Under the pieces are notes generated by a model. That model was not told the DNA's origin, did no database searches, and saw only the letters and a program-made list of their open reading frames with translations. From contig NZ_CP104877.1 in the NCBI RefSeq assembly GCF_025452095.1, positions 3,782,001-3,846,000 on the forward strand: a stretch of DNA of 64,000 nt, given 5' to 3'. Numbering within the stretch: position 1 is the first letter of the stretch; every line of letters begins with the position of its first letter. Shown piece by piece: positions 44,073 to 53,602 of this stretch. The stretch is from Paenarthrobacter sp. JL.01a (GTDB lineage Bacteria > Actinomycetota > Actinomycetes > Actinomycetales > Micrococcaceae). The position numbers were made by a program, and so were the translations under genes.

Positions 44073-44756
44073 TTGTCCGGCTGGGGTTCTGCCGTGGGCC
44101 ATGTGCATGCGTCGCTGTCCGACCTTCTGGGGGTACTTTCCGACGCCGTCGCTCCCCAGCACGTAAGGTACGACGACGGGTCCCCCACTGCCGTTGTTCC
44201 GCCACCTGACGCTCCTGTTACGGTCCGCGCCGTCGCCCTTACCCGGGTGGGAAGGTCCCGGCGGGATGGACCTGTCCTGGACCTCGAATTGAGGGTGGCC
44301 GTGGAATGCCATGGACCGGAGCAGCTGGACAACATGGAGCAGCTCCTCCTGGCGGTTGAGCTCCACACGCACTACTCAGTGGTGTCCAATGGGGAGTTCC
44401 GGCTTGAAGAGTACTCCAATGCCATCCAACAGGGACTGGGGTTCATGGTCCGCGTTCCGGTGGCACTCCCCTTTGAGGAACCCTCGGATCCTCCCTTCCG
44501 TGAGCCGGTTGCCGGGAACGCCAATGCCGGCCGTAGGATCCGCGGGCGATTGGTCGACGCGCACAACAAGGGGATCCCGGACGCCTACATCCATGCGCAT
44601 TCCTCGGCCGTCGCCGTCGTGAGCGATGCCACCGGGCACTTCGAAGTGCTGGCCTCTGCTGACGACCTTCAGCATTTTGCCGTGGCAGTGGGCGGCACGG
44701 AACGGGAAGTATCGGCGACCACCCGCAGCCTCCCAGTCATTATCCGTTGGGTTTAG
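44073..44756 (+). CDS. Hypothetical protein with carboxypeptidase-regulatory-like C-terminus
   Basis: The protein has an unassigned N-terminal half (LDLELRVAVECHGPEQLDNMEQLLLAVELHTHYSVV). The C-terminal half, RIRGRLVDAHNKGIPDAYIHAHSSAVAVVSDATGHFEVLA, looks like a transthyretin/CarboxypepD_reg beta-sandwich. The start is unclear: TTG 44073, GTG 44094 and GTG 44103 are in frame and none has a good ribosome-binding site. Confidence 0.6.
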   Translation: MSGWGSAVGHVHASLSDLLGVLSDAVAPQHVRYDDGSPTAVVPPPDAPVTVRAVALTRVGRSRRDGPVLDLELRVAVECHGPEQLDNMEQLLLAVELHTHYSVVSNGEFRLEEYSNAIQQGLGFMVRVPVALPFEEPSDPPFREPVAGNANAGRRIRGRLVDAHNKGIPDAYIHAHSSAVAVVSDATGHFEVLASADDLQHFAVAVGGTEREVSATTRSLPVIIRWV

Positions 44757-44813
44757 GGGATCACTTTCCGGAATGGTTTGCCCGCCGGTGCCCATGCCAT
44801 GAAAAGATCAACC

Positions 44814-46043
44814 ATGCGTCCCATGCAGCACTCCAGCAAACTACAGAACGTCCGGTACGAACTCCGCGGCCCCATCCTTCAGGCAGCCAAGGCCATGGAA
44901 GCCGAAGGCCACCGCATTTTGAAGATGAACCTTGGGGACACGGCACCGTTCGGGCTGGAGGCGCCTGAGTCTGTGGTGGTGGACATGATCCACCACATCC
45001 GGGGGGCGCAGGGGTACAGCGATTCCAAGGGAATCTTCTCCGCACGCACGGCGATCTCGCAGTACTACCAGACCCGCGGACTGATGAACATCGGCGTCGA
45101 GGACATCTTCATCGGCAACGGTGTCAGCGAGCTGATTTCCATGACCCTGCAGGCATTCATGGAAAACGGAGACGAGATCCTTATCCCTGCGCCGGACTAC
45201 CCCTTGTGGACCGCCGCTGTGACCCTCACGGGCGGCAAGCCCGTGCACTATCTCTGTGACGAGGACGAAAACTGGTGGCCGGACATGGCCGACGTCGAAG
45301 CCAAAATCACCCCCCGCACCCGCGGAATCGTGATCATCAATCCCAACAACCCCACTGGCGCCGTTTATCCCCGGCACATTGTGGAACAGTTCGCGGCCCT
45401 CGCCCGGAAGTACGATCTGGTGCTCTTCTCCGACGAGATCTACGAGAAGATCCGCTACGTCGATGCCCCGCACATCCACACGGCCTCCGTCGCGGACGAC
45501 GTCTGCGTGCTCACGTTCAGCGGCTTGTCCAAGGCCTACCGGATGCCCGGTTACCGCGCGGGCTGGGTTGCGGTGACGGGTCCATTGGCTGCCACTGCCG
45601 CCTACCGTGAGTCCTTGGAACTGCTGGCCTCGCTACGGTTGTGCGCCAATGTGCCCGCGCAGCACGCGATCCAAACCTGCCTGGGCGGTTACCAGAGCAT
45701 TGAGGCCCTCATCGCCCCGGGCGGCCGGTTGCGGGAGCAGCGTGATCTCGCATGGAAGCTGCTCACCGCGATTCCTGGCGTGTCCTGCGTACCGGCAGCC
45801 GGGGCGATGTACCTTTTCCCGCGCCTTGATCCGGAGATCTACCCCATCGCATCGGATGAGAAATTCGTCCTCCAGCTCTTGCAGGAACAGAAAATCCTGG
45901 TGTCCCACGGAACGGCCTTCAACTGGCCCACTCCGGACCACTTCCGTTTCGTGATCCTCCCTGCAGTTGGGGACATCGAGGAAGCCGTACGCCGGATCTC
46001 GCACTTCCTCGCCGCGTACCGGAACCGCCCGACGGAGGACTGA
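44814..46043 (+). CDS. Class I aminotransferase, AlaA-like
   Basis: The protein of about 409 residues is PLP-dependent. It has VNPNNPTG-type IINPNNPTGAVYP, LFSDEIYEKIRY, the PLP-lysine motif TFSGLSKAYRMPGYRAGWV and a C-terminal FRFVILPAVGDIEEAVRRI. Sequence and length fit glutamate-pyruvate aminotransferases (AlaA). The exact start is uncertain (Met codons at 44799, 44814 and 44823). Confidence 0.9.
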   Translation: MRPMQHSSKLQNVRYELRGPILQAAKAMEAEGHRILKMNLGDTAPFGLEAPESVVVDMIHHIRGAQGYSDSKGIFSARTAISQYYQTRGLMNIGVEDIFIGNGVSELISMTLQAFMENGDEILIPAPDYPLWTAAVTLTGGKPVHYLCDEDENWWPDMADVEAKITPRTRGIVIINPNNPTGAVYPRHIVEQFAALARKYDLVLFSDEIYEKIRYVDAPHIHTASVADDVCVLTFSGLSKAYRMPGYRAGWVAVTGPLAATAAYRESLELLASLRLCANVPAQHAIQTCLGGYQSIEALIAPGGRLREQRDLAWKLLTAIPGVSCVPAAGAMYLFPRLDPEIYPIASDEKFVLQLLQEQKILVSHGTAFNWPTPDHFRFVILPAVGDIEEAVRRISHFLAAYRNRPTED

Positions 46044-46053
46044 CTCACAAGGC

Positions 46054-47682
46054 CTACAGTCCCCCTGTATCAGCGGCCGACTCCCGCAGCGCCTTCTTGG
46101 CGATCTTCCCGGTTGATGTCTTGGGGATCTCGGCAATGATGACCACCCGTTCCGGGATCCACCACTTGGCTACCTTGCCCTCGAGATGCGACTGCACGGA
46201 TTCTGCGGTGAGGACGGCGTTCTGCCGGGGAGCAATGTAGGCCACCGGCCGCTCGCCCCACTTCTCGTCAGGAACAGCGACGACGGCGGCCTCCCACACC
46301 TCGGGGTGGCTGAGTATGGCGTTCTCCAACTCCGTTGAGCCGATCCATTCTCCGCCGGACTTGATCAGGTCCTTGAGGCGGTCCACCACATGGACGCAGC
46401 CGTCCGGATCGATGGTCCCCACATCGCCGGTCTTCAGCCATCCATCGGAAGTAAAAGCCTCCGAGCCGTCCGATGCACCGAAGTATCCTCCGGCGACCGT
46501 GGCTCCGCACACTTGCAGCTCCCCCGTTTCCTTGCCGTCGTGTGGGGCAAAGGTTCCGTCCGGCCGCTCGACGCGGAGCTTGACCAAGGGACTGGGATAG
46601 CCCGGAGCGCACATCAGGGCAAGTGCCTTGTCTCCCGTTTCGTCCCCGGCGGGCCACTCCCCTTTGGCTGGTGTCCGCGAAGAGGTAAGCAGAGGGCTTG
46701 CCTCCGTCATCCCCCAGGTTCCCACCAACGGCACATTCAGTTCCTCAAGATACTGGCGGGCCAACTCGACGGGCAGCGGACTTCCACCGTTGGCCAGGCG
46801 CCGCAGCTTGGACAGGTCCCGCCCCTGCAGATGCGGCAGCAGGCTCTTCCAGACCGTGGTCACGGCGGCCGACACCGTAACCTGCTCCTGTTCCATAAGT
46901 CCGGCCAGCTTTTCCGGCGCCGTGGCCCGGCCCGGCAGGACCAGGGATGCCCCGCACAAGGCAGCGGCATAGGGAAGGCCCCACGCGTTCGCGTGGAACA
47001 TGGGAACGATCGGCATCACGACATCGCCCTCGCCGAGGGCAAAGACATCAGCGAACAGCAGGGACATTGCATGCAGGATGATGGAGCGGTGGTCGTACAG
47101 CACCCCCTTGGGGCGGCCTGTTGTTCCTGACGTGTAGCAGAGTGCGGCGGCTGTTCGTTCGTCCGGGACATCAAAAGCCTTTACGCCACGCGCCTGCTCA
47201 AGGATCGATTCGTAGTCCAGGATGCGAGGGTCGCCGGGCACAGACGGCTTGTCACAGTCATCCATGACCACGATGTGCCGAAGCGTGGGCAGCTTGTCCG
47301 CGATCGGCCAGAGGACATCGAGCAAGGAGCGGTCCACGAAGAGGACGTCGTCCGCGGCATCGTTGATGATGTACTGAATGTCGGCGGGCGCCAGTCGATG
47401 GTTGATCGTATGCAGCACCCTTCCCGAACTGGGCACCGCCAGGTACAACTCAAAATGGCGCTGGGTGTTCCATCCGAGGGTGGCAACCCGGGCCGATGCC
47501 GGCACGCCCAATGTGTCCAGGGCACCGGCCAGCTTCCTGATCCGCTGCGCCACTTCGCCGTAGTTCGCAGACCGCCGGTCATCGAACCCGGCCGTGACCG
47601 CCGTCTTGTTGGCGAATGCTCCTTCGAGTCGGTCCACCAGCATGGGCGTGGCAAGGGGATGGTCCTGCATAAGTCCGTGCAT
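46054..47682 (-). CDS. Acyl-CoA synthetase (AMP-binding, ACS family)
   Basis: The 542-residue enzyme has the P-loop-like YTSGTTGRPKGVLYDH, GTWGMTEASPLL, TSDGWLKTGDVGTIDPDG, DRLKDLIKSGGEWI and the catalytic Lys motif TSTGKIAKKALR. It activates a medium- or long-chain acid to its CoA ester. It is last in an operon with an MFS importer, thiolase and SDR, which suggests beta-oxidation of an imported acid. ATG 47682 is the start; upstream in-frame residues are spurious. Confidence 0.93.
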   Translation of the reverse strand: MHGLMQDHPLATPMLVDRLEGAFANKTAVTAGFDDRRSANYGEVAQRIRKLAGALDTLGVPASARVATLGWNTQRHFELYLAVPSSGRVLHTINHRLAPADIQYIINDAADDVLFVDRSLLDVLWPIADKLPTLRHIVVMDDCDKPSVPGDPRILDYESILEQARGVKAFDVPDERTAAALCYTSGTTGRPKGVLYDHRSIILHAMSLLFADVFALGEGDVVMPIVPMFHANAWGLPYAAALCGASLVLPGRATAPEKLAGLMEQEQVTVSAAVTTVWKSLLPHLQGRDLSKLRRLANGGSPLPVELARQYLEELNVPLVGTWGMTEASPLLTSSRTPAKGEWPAGDETGDKALALMCAPGYPSPLVKLRVERPDGTFAPHDGKETGELQVCGATVAGGYFGASDGSEAFTSDGWLKTGDVGTIDPDGCVHVVDRLKDLIKSGGEWIGSTELENAILSHPEVWEAAVVAVPDEKWGERPVAYIAPRQNAVLTAESVQSHLEGKVAKWWIPERVVIIAEIPKTSTGKIAKKALRESAADTGGL

Positions 47683-47686
47683 CGTG

Positions 47687-49066
47687 TCAGCCTTCCTGCC
47701 GTGAATCCATGAGCCCGTGGGATGACAGCGCGCCACGCTCCCCGTCCGGATCGACCGTGATCGCCGAGCCACGGTCCTCGCGCTTCAGCGCCCACGTGAG
47801 AACCGGGGTAAGGGCTACGGAGATCCCGGATGCGGCAATGATGATGAAGAAACCGGTCGCCGGATCCCCTGTCGCCGTCTCGGCCACTCCGAAGAGATAG
47901 GGACCGACGAATCCTCCAATCAGTCCGATCGTATTGATGAACGCCAGGCCGGCAGCGGCCACAATCCCGGACATACGGGCCATCGCGATGGACCAAAACA
48001 CCGGCAATGTACCGAAGATGAAGACGGCTCCGAGCGCGATGAGCACCACTCTGGCCACCGGGGGCTCAACGAGGACGTAGGCAACAGCTGTGGCGAGGGT
48101 ACCCAGCGCCATGAAGCCGACCCAGGCAGCCTCTTTGTTCGAACGTCGGAACAGCCTTGGGATGAGCAGGACGCCGATCGTCGCGCCGATCCCGACGCTT
48201 CCGGAGATCAACCCGATCATGAACGGGCTCTTCACGTGCATGGATTCAATGATCGCCGGAATGTTGAACACCAATCCAACGCTGCTTACCTGGTTCAGGA
48301 AGTAGACAAGGGCAATGATCACAATGAAAGGACGGCCAAAGGCCCTGCGCAGGTTCCCCCGGATGCGGTGGTCGTGCTCGTCCGGCTTACCGGCATGACG
48401 GGACAGGCTGTCGGCTTCGTCCGCGGTCAGCCAGCGGGCTTGCTGGGGTGTCGACGGCAAGTTGAACCACACAACCACGCCGACCACCATCGTGAGCAGG
48501 CCCTCGATCATGAACATCCATTGCCAACCGTGCAGGCCGAACAGGGAGTCCAGCTCCATCAGGGCTCCGCCCGCGGGGCCGCCGATGATGAGGGCGATTG
48601 TCGGTGCGAGGTAAATGAATCCCATGACGCTGGCACGCTGATTCTGTGCGAACCACACAGTCACCATGTAGGCCAACGCGGGAAACAGCCCGGCCTCCGC
48701 GGCACCCAGAATGAACCGCAGGATGTAGAACGATGCTTCTCCCTGCACAAACATCATGAGGGCGGAAATTGCACCCCAGGTCAACGCGATCCTGGTGATC
48801 CAGGCCCGCGGCCCAACCCGGTACATGATCAGGTTGCTCGGGACTTCGAGGAACGCGTAGCTGATGAAGAAGATGCCGGCGCCCAGCCCGTAGGCGGCGG
48901 CGCTGAGTCCTATATCCGCCTCAAGGTGGGTTTTGGCGAGGGAAACGTTGGTCCTGTCCACGTAGGACATGAAGTACACAACGCAGAGCAATGGAATCAA
49001 CTTCAACAGTGCTTTGCGGGTAGCTCTTGCGTGAACGACGTCGGTACGCAGAGATGGTTCGGTCAT
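47687..49066 (-). CDS. MFS transporter, anion:cation symporter (ACS) type
   Basis: The 459-residue, 12-segment protein has the ACS/phthalate-permease signatures CVVYFMSYVDRTNVSLAKTHLEADIGLSAAAYGLGAGIFF and FILGAAEAGLFPALAYMVTVWF. It probably imports the organic acid degraded by the acyl-CoA genes in the same operon. ATG 49066 is chosen; a longer frame overlaps the thiolase gene. Confidence 0.92.
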   Translation of the reverse strand: MTEPSLRTDVVHARATRKALLKLIPLLCVVYFMSYVDRTNVSLAKTHLEADIGLSAAAYGLGAGIFFISYAFLEVPSNLIMYRVGPRAWITRIALTWGAISALMMFVQGEASFYILRFILGAAEAGLFPALAYMVTVWFAQNQRASVMGFIYLAPTIALIIGGPAGGALMELDSLFGLHGWQWMFMIEGLLTMVVGVVVWFNLPSTPQQARWLTADEADSLSRHAGKPDEHDHRIRGNLRRAFGRPFIVIIALVYFLNQVSSVGLVFNIPAIIESMHVKSPFMIGLISGSVGIGATIGVLLIPRLFRRSNKEAAWVGFMALGTLATAVAYVLVEPPVARVVLIALGAVFIFGTLPVFWSIAMARMSGIVAAAGLAFINTIGLIGGFVGPYLFGVAETATGDPATGFFIIIAASGISVALTPVLTWALKREDRGSAITVDPDGERGALSSHGLMDSRQEG

Positions 49067-49122
49067 GGTGCCTTGATCCTCGCTCGGAGTGGTCTTGGAT
49101 TGTGCCTTGAAAGGGTGGGAGG

Positions 49123-50310
49123 TCAGCAGACTTCGAACAGACCGGCGGCTCCCATTCCGCCGCCGACGCACATGGTCACGACGGCGTAGCGCGCGCCTCT
49201 GCGGCGGCCCTCCAGGAGGGCATGGCCCACCATCCGGGCGCCGGTCATTCCGTAGGGGTGGCCGATGGAGATGTCCCCACCATTGACGTTCATCCGGTCC
49301 GGGTCGATCCCCAGCCGGTCGCGGCAATACAGGGTCTGTGAGGCAAACGCTTCATTGAGTTCCCACAGGTCGATGTCCTCCACCCGCAGCCCGTGTTCCC
49401 GCAGCAGTTTGGGAACCGCGAAGACTGGCCCGATGCCCATTTCGCCGGGCTCGCAACCAGCCACCGCCATGCCGCGGTAGATGCCGAGGGGTTCAATTCC
49501 CCGGCGGTGCGCGAGATCGGCCTCCATGAGCACCAGGGCTGAAGCGCCGTCGGAAAGCTGGGAGGCGTTTCCGGCCGTGACCGTCGACGAGCGGGATGCC
49601 TGGCCATCGGCAAGAACCGGTCGCAGGGACGCCAATCCCTCCTTGGTGGTGGAGGGGCGGTTGCCCTCGTCGCGGGCCAAGGTGGTCTCATTCCCTGCGT
49701 CACTCTCCTGCCCGTTTCCCGGCACGATGAACGGGACGATCTCGTCGTCGAAAAGTCCTGCCGCCTGCGCTTGGGCGGTGCGTTGCTGCGACAGCAGCGC
49801 GAACCTGTCTTGTGCATCCCGGCCGATCCCGTAGCGCTCCGCGACGATTTCCGCCGTCTCAAGCATGGACAGATACATCGACGGGCGGCGCTCCAGCAAC
49901 CACGGATCCTGGGCCAAGTAACGGTTCTGGTGCTCGTTCTGGACCAGCGAAATGGACTCAACGCCGCCCCCAACCGCAATCGACATACCGTCCGCAACGA
50001 TCTGCTTGGCCGCTGTTGCCACGGCCATCAGCCCTGAGGCGCACTGCCTGTCAATGGTCATGGCCGGTACGGAATCGGGGAGCCCGGCACGGAGCACGGA
50101 TTGCCGGGCAACGTTGAATCCCGTGGTGCCTTCCTGCATGGCACAGCCGAGCACGACGTCTTCGATCTCTTCGGGCTGCACGCCGGCCCGTTCGACGGCG
50201 GCCGCGATTGCGTGGGCGGCCAGCCCGGGACCGGTAGTGGCACCCAGCGTTCCCTTGTACGCACGGCCAATGGGCGTTCTCGCCGTCGAAACGACAACTG
50301 CCTCCCTCAC
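49123..50310 (-). CDS. Acetyl-CoA C-acyltransferase (thiolase)
   Basis: The 395-residue thiolase has the acyl-enzyme Cys motif [13 protein letters not shown] near residue 90, [32 protein letters not shown] with the catalytic His, and [13 protein letters not shown] with the second Cys. It performs the last, CoA-dependent cleavage of beta-ketoacyl-CoA. It overlaps the upstream SDR gene by four bases. Confidence 0.95.
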   Translation of the reverse strand: MREAVVVSTARTPIGRAYKGTLGATTGPGLAAHAIAAAVERAGVQPEEIEDVVLGCAMQEGTTGFNVARQSVLRAGLPDSVPAMTIDRQCASGLMAVATAAKQIVADGMSIAVGGGVESISLVQNEHQNRYLAQDPWLLERRPSMYLSMLETAEIVAERYGIGRDAQDRFALLSQQRTAQAQAAGLFDDEIVPFIVPGNGQESDAGNETTLARDEGNRPSTTKEGLASLRPVLADGQASRSSTVTAGNASQLSDGASALVLMEADLAHRRGIEPLGIYRGMAVAGCEPGEMGIGPVFAVPKLLREHGLRVEDIDLWELNEAFASQTLYCRDRLGIDPDRMNVNGGDISIGHPYGMTGARMVGHALLEGRRRGARYAVVTMCVGGGMGAAGLFEVC

Positions 50311-51227
50311 AGCGCGGCCTCGGCAACGTCGTCACGTTGCGCGATGGCGATGTACCGGCGCGTCTGGTCGAAAGCGCTGTTCGTGAGCACGGAACCGGAC
50401 ATGTCACTGACCCGCGACCACTCGAGGGCAAGCTGCTCGGGCGTTCGCTTATCCTCCGGAAGGTAGACGCCTGCCGACTCTTCCATCCGGGCGACGGCGA
50501 ACACTCCCGCGCCCGCTGCCAGGATTGTCTTGGTGGGGGCCTCCGGCGACACCATGAACACTGCACCAGGAGACACCGACTCGGGCGCCAACAATGCAAG
50601 CTCCCGGGGTTCAAGGAGGTCCTCGGTCATTTGCGTCGCTGCGGTGGGTGCCAGGGAGTTGACCCGGATGCCTTTTCGCTCGCCCTCGATTGCCAGCACG
50701 TTCATCAGCCCGACAACAGCCGATTTGGCCGCGCCGTAGTTGGCCTGGCCGAAGTTGCCGTAAATACCGGAAGCCGACGTAGTCATGAGGATCCGCCCGT
50801 ACCCCTGCTCGACCATGTGTGGCCAGACCGCGTGGGAGCAGTTCACCGACCCCATCAGATGGACATCAACTACTGTGCGGAATGCCCGGAGGTCCGACTT
50901 CGCGAAGGACTTGTCCCGCAGGATGCCTGCGTTGTTGATGAGGATGTCCACGCGCCCCCAGGTGTCGATGACCTGGGCAACCATCGCGGCAACAGCTTGT
51001 TCGTCCGAAACGTCGCACAGCACCACCATGGCCTCGCCGCCGGCATCCTGGATCTCCCGCGCCACCCCGGCGGCAGCGGACTGGTTGCCTGAGTCGCCTG
51101 CCGGCCCGCCGACGTCGTTAATGGCAACCTTGACCCCCCGCTCCGCCAGCGCCAAAGCGTGTGCCCGCCCCAGTCCAGCGCCGGCTCCGGTGATGATCGC
51201 TACTTGCCCGCGGAAGTCGATGCCCAC
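50307..51227 (-). CDS. Short-chain dehydrogenase, probable 3-hydroxyacyl-CoA dehydrogenase
   Basis: The 306-residue SDR has the [16 protein letters not shown] site, NNAG (INNAGILRD), and a catalytic Ser...Tyr-x3-Lys ([20 protein letters not shown]). It is longer than FabG-type enzymes and resembles the dehydrogenase domain of multifunctional beta-oxidation proteins. It is first gene of the operon; GTG 51227 follows AAAGGAGA. Confidence 0.92.
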   Translation of the reverse strand: MGIDFRGQVAIITGAGAGLGRAHALALAERGVKVAINDVGGPAGDSGNQSAAAGVAREIQDAGGEAMVVLCDVSDEQAVAAMVAQVIDTWGRVDILINNAGILRDKSFAKSDLRAFRTVVDVHLMGSVNCSHAVWPHMVEQGYGRILMTTSASGIYGNFGQANYGAAKSAVVGLMNVLAIEGERKGIRVNSLAPTAATQMTEDLLEPRELALLAPESVSPGAVFMVSPEAPTKTILAAGAGVFAVARMEESAGVYLPEDKRTPEQLALEWSRVSDMSGSVLTNSAFDQTRRYIAIAQRDDVAEAAL

Positions 51228-51247
51228 AGATGTCTCCTTTGTTTCGC

Positions 51248-51272
51248 CAACATACTACTCAGTATTATGTTG
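51248..51272. promoter_or_regulatory. TetR-type operator controlling the acyl-CoA operon
   Basis: CAACATACTACT (51248-51259), a central C and AGTATTATGTTG (51261-51272) form a 25-bp palindrome with one mismatch per arm. It lies between the divergent SDR operon and tetR. It overlaps TATTAT (51263-51268), a likely -10 for tetR that pairs with TTGTTT at 51239-51244. Confidence 0.85.
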
Positions 51273-51350
51273 TGGAGATCACAGCGTCGTCAAGGGACCA
51301 GGGAGAAGCGATGGCATGATGTTTTGGGACCAACGCCTGATGGAGGACAA

Positions 51351-51974
51351 GTGACCAATACTGCCGACGCCGACCCCGGCATCAGGGCGCGCGTCCTGGA
51401 TGCAGCCGCTGCGGCGTTCGCGCGCAGGGGATTTGCGAAGACGACGATCGACGACATCGCCTTGGCCGTGGGGGCCACCAAGGGCCTGGTCTACTATCAC
51501 TTCAGATCAAAGTTCGATATCTTCCTGGCCGCGTACGAGCTCGGGATGCACAAGGTGAAGGCAGTCGTGGAGCCCCTGGCTGATTCACCCGGATCCGGGC
51601 TTGAGCGGCTCAAGCGCATGGCGACTGCCCACGTGATCAACCTGATGGAGGACGTGGACTACCACCACGTGGTGCATCAAGGGGTGCGGGACCAGTCTTC
51701 GGAGTCGCTAACGGTGGGTCAACGTGAAGCCCTGGTGAATCTCAACCAGCTCAGGAAGGACTACGAGCTCCTGTTCCGGCGCGTGGTGGAAGAAGGCGTC
51801 ACCGACGGCTCACTCCGGAAGGTCGACCCACCCCTGGCCACCCGTGTTCTCCTGAGCAGCCTCAACGCCGTCGATGTCTGGTACCGCGAGCAGGAGAAGC
51901 AGCACGCGGAGGGCATCCGGGCCTTGGCCGGGGACGTGGTTGAACTCATCCTCGGTGGAGTCGCCGCCTCCTGA
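51351..51974 (+). CDS. TetR-family regulator of the divergent acyl-CoA operon
   Basis: The 207-residue protein has an N-terminal HTH (ARVLDAAAAAFARRGFAKTTIDDIALAVGATKGLVYYHFRSK) and a helical effector domain of KstR2/FadR type. GTG 51351 follows GGAGG. Together with the shared operator this indicates repression relieved by an acyl-CoA ligand (inferred from family behaviour). Confidence 0.9.
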   Translation: MTNTADADPGIRARVLDAAAAAFARRGFAKTTIDDIALAVGATKGLVYYHFRSKFDIFLAAYELGMHKVKAVVEPLADSPGSGLERLKRMATAHVINLMEDVDYHHVVHQGVRDQSSESLTVGQREALVNLNQLRKDYELLFRRVVEEGVTDGSLRKVDPPLATRVLLSSLNAVDVWYREQEKQHAEGIRALAGDVVELILGGVAAS

Positions 51975-51995
51975 CGCGACCAGCCCACTCTGGAA

Positions 51996-53033
51996 CTAGA
52001 GCGCCGGGTCAATCATGGTCATGCCCGCCGGATTGGCCTTGTCGAAGCCGGGCAGGAGCTCTGCGGCGTCCTCCAAGCCAATGGTGCGTTCAATAAGCAG
52101 CTGCGGCTGGAGCGCCCCCTGCTCAATGAGCGCCATCATTCCCGGATAGTCCACGGCGGCCATGCCGTGACTGCCCAGCACGTCGAGCTCCCAGCCGATC
52201 ACCCGGGCCATGGGAACCTGGGGGTATCCGTCGATCGAGGGCAACAAGCCGATTTGGACGTGCCGTCCCCGCCGTCGAAGGCTGAGGATCGCGTCGACAC
52301 AGGTCTGTTCACTTCCGACGGCGTCAATCGCCACGTGGCTGCCACCATCAGTCAGCTGGGACACCGCTTCCGGAATGTCCGTACCGTCAGCCACCACAGT
52401 GTGTTCGGCACCCAAACGCGCAGCCACAGCCAACGCCTCCGGGTTCCGGTCCACGGCGATGACCCTGGCGCCCATGGCCTTGGCGATCATCACTGCGCTC
52501 AGCCCGACGCCACCCGCCCCCACCACAGTGACCCATTCCCCGGTCTTCACCTGCGCCCGGGCAGCCAAAGCGCGGTAGGCCGTTGCGAAGCGGCAGCCGA
52601 GGCTTGCCGCCGTCGTAAATTCAACGTTGTCCGGGAGGGCAACAAGGTTGCTGTCGGCGGCGTGCAGGGCAACGTACTCGGCGAACGATCCCCAGTGGGT
52701 GAAGCCTGGTTGCTGCTGCTCCGGGCAGACCTGCGCGTCGCCGGCGAGGCACCATTCGCAGGTGCCGCAGCCGCAGACGAAGGGCACAGTGACGCGGTCG
52801 CCGATCTTCCAGTTCCGGACGCCTTCGCCCACGGCGTCGATGACGCCGGCGAGTTCGTGGCCAGGCACGTGGGGCACGGCTATGTCGTCGTGGCCGGCCC
52901 AGGCATGCCAGTCGCTGCGGCACATGCCCGTGGCCAGCACCTTCACCACCACACCCCCAACAGGGGCGCCGGGCTTGACGACCTCCCTTACCTCGGGCTG
53001 GGTCCGGACCTCATCAAAAACAACTGCACGCAC
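51996..53033 (-). CDS. Zinc-dependent alcohol dehydrogenase (MDR family)
   Basis: The 345-residue enzyme has the catalytic-zinc ligands TGMCRSDWHAW and PGHELAG, the structural-zinc cysteines CGCGTCEWCLAGDAQVC and the NAD motif VVGAGGVGLSAV. GTG 53033 is the start. The product is a class III-like medium-chain dehydrogenase; the substrate alcohol is unknown. It is convergent with the TetR gene. Confidence 0.93.
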   Translation of the reverse strand: MRAVVFDEVRTQPEVREVVKPGAPVGGVVVKVLATGMCRSDWHAWAGHDDIAVPHVPGHELAGVIDAVGEGVRNWKIGDRVTVPFVCGCGTCEWCLAGDAQVCPEQQQPGFTHWGSFAEYVALHAADSNLVALPDNVEFTTAASLGCRFATAYRALAARAQVKTGEWVTVVGAGGVGLSAVMIAKAMGARVIAVDRNPEALAVAARLGAEHTVVADGTDIPEAVSQLTDGGSHVAIDAVGSEQTCVDAILSLRRRGRHVQIGLLPSIDGYPQVPMARVIGWELDVLGSHGMAAVDYPGMMALIEQGALQPQLLIERTIGLEDAAELLPGFDKANPAGMTMIDPAL

Positions 53034-53060
53034 GGACTGACTCTAACAATCGGCCGGCAC

Positions 53061-53087
53061 TGTCACACTTTCGCTGCTGCTTCCGAC
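53061..53087 (+). promoter_or_regulatory. ECF41-type promoter upstream of the AhpD-like gene
   Basis: TGTCACA (53061-53067) is followed after exactly 16 bp by CGAC (53084-53087). The published ECF41 consensus is TGTCACA-N16-CGTC, so only one base differs. It lies 39 bp before the ATG of the carboxymuconolactone-decarboxylase-like gene, which is followed by an ECF41-type sigma gene. Confidence 0.82.
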
Positions 53088-53126
53088 ATCACTGATGTAA
53101 CGCAAAAACTCTGAAGGGAAGTCAGC

Positions 53127-53585
53127 ATGACCCGCATCAACATCGGTCGCAGCAACAAACTCGGCTACGCTGCCGTCATTGGCCTGGAAGGTTACGCCCG
53201 CACCGCTGTGGATCCCGATCTGTACGAGCTGATCAAGCTCCGTGCCTCGATCCTCAACGGCTGCGGATTCTGCGTGGACATGCACGCGACAGACGGCCGG
53301 AAGCGTGGCATTCCGGCCCGCAAACTGCATGCCGTGGCCGCCTGGCAGCACTCGAAAGTGTTCTTCGACGCCCGCGAGCAGGCCGTCCTTGCCCTCACCG
53401 ATGCCTTGACCCAGTTGGGACCCGACACGGTGACCGACGAGATCTGGAATGCTGCCGCGACGCATTTCGACGACGGCCAGATGGGCGGCTTGGTCCTGGC
53501 GATCTCCACCATCAATGTCTGGAACAGGATCGCCATCAGCACGCAGATGGAACCGCAGGTGGATGAGAAGAATCCGCTGGTCTGA
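53127..53585 (+). CDS. Carboxymuconolactone decarboxylase/AhpD-like protein
   Basis: The 152-residue all-helical protein has the redox motif ILNGCGFCVDMHATDGRKRG (CxxC with the downstream His) of AhpD-type peroxidase partners. Proteins of this family accompany ECF41 sigma factors and are their usual targets. The gene has an ECF41-type promoter and is 17 bp upstream of the sigma gene. Confidence 0.9.
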   Translation: MTRINIGRSNKLGYAAVIGLEGYARTAVDPDLYELIKLRASILNGCGFCVDMHATDGRKRGIPARKLHAVAAWQHSKVFFDAREQAVLALTDALTQLGPDTVTDEIWNAAATHFDDGQMGGLVLAISTINVWNRIAISTQMEPQVDEKNPLV

Positions 53586-53602
53586 ACGGTAACGTGGGCA
53601 GC

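Noticed and set aside
47181..47996. 271-residue frame spanning the MFS/acyl-CoA synthetase junction
   Set aside because: Arg/Ser-rich shadow frame crossing two well-supported genes.
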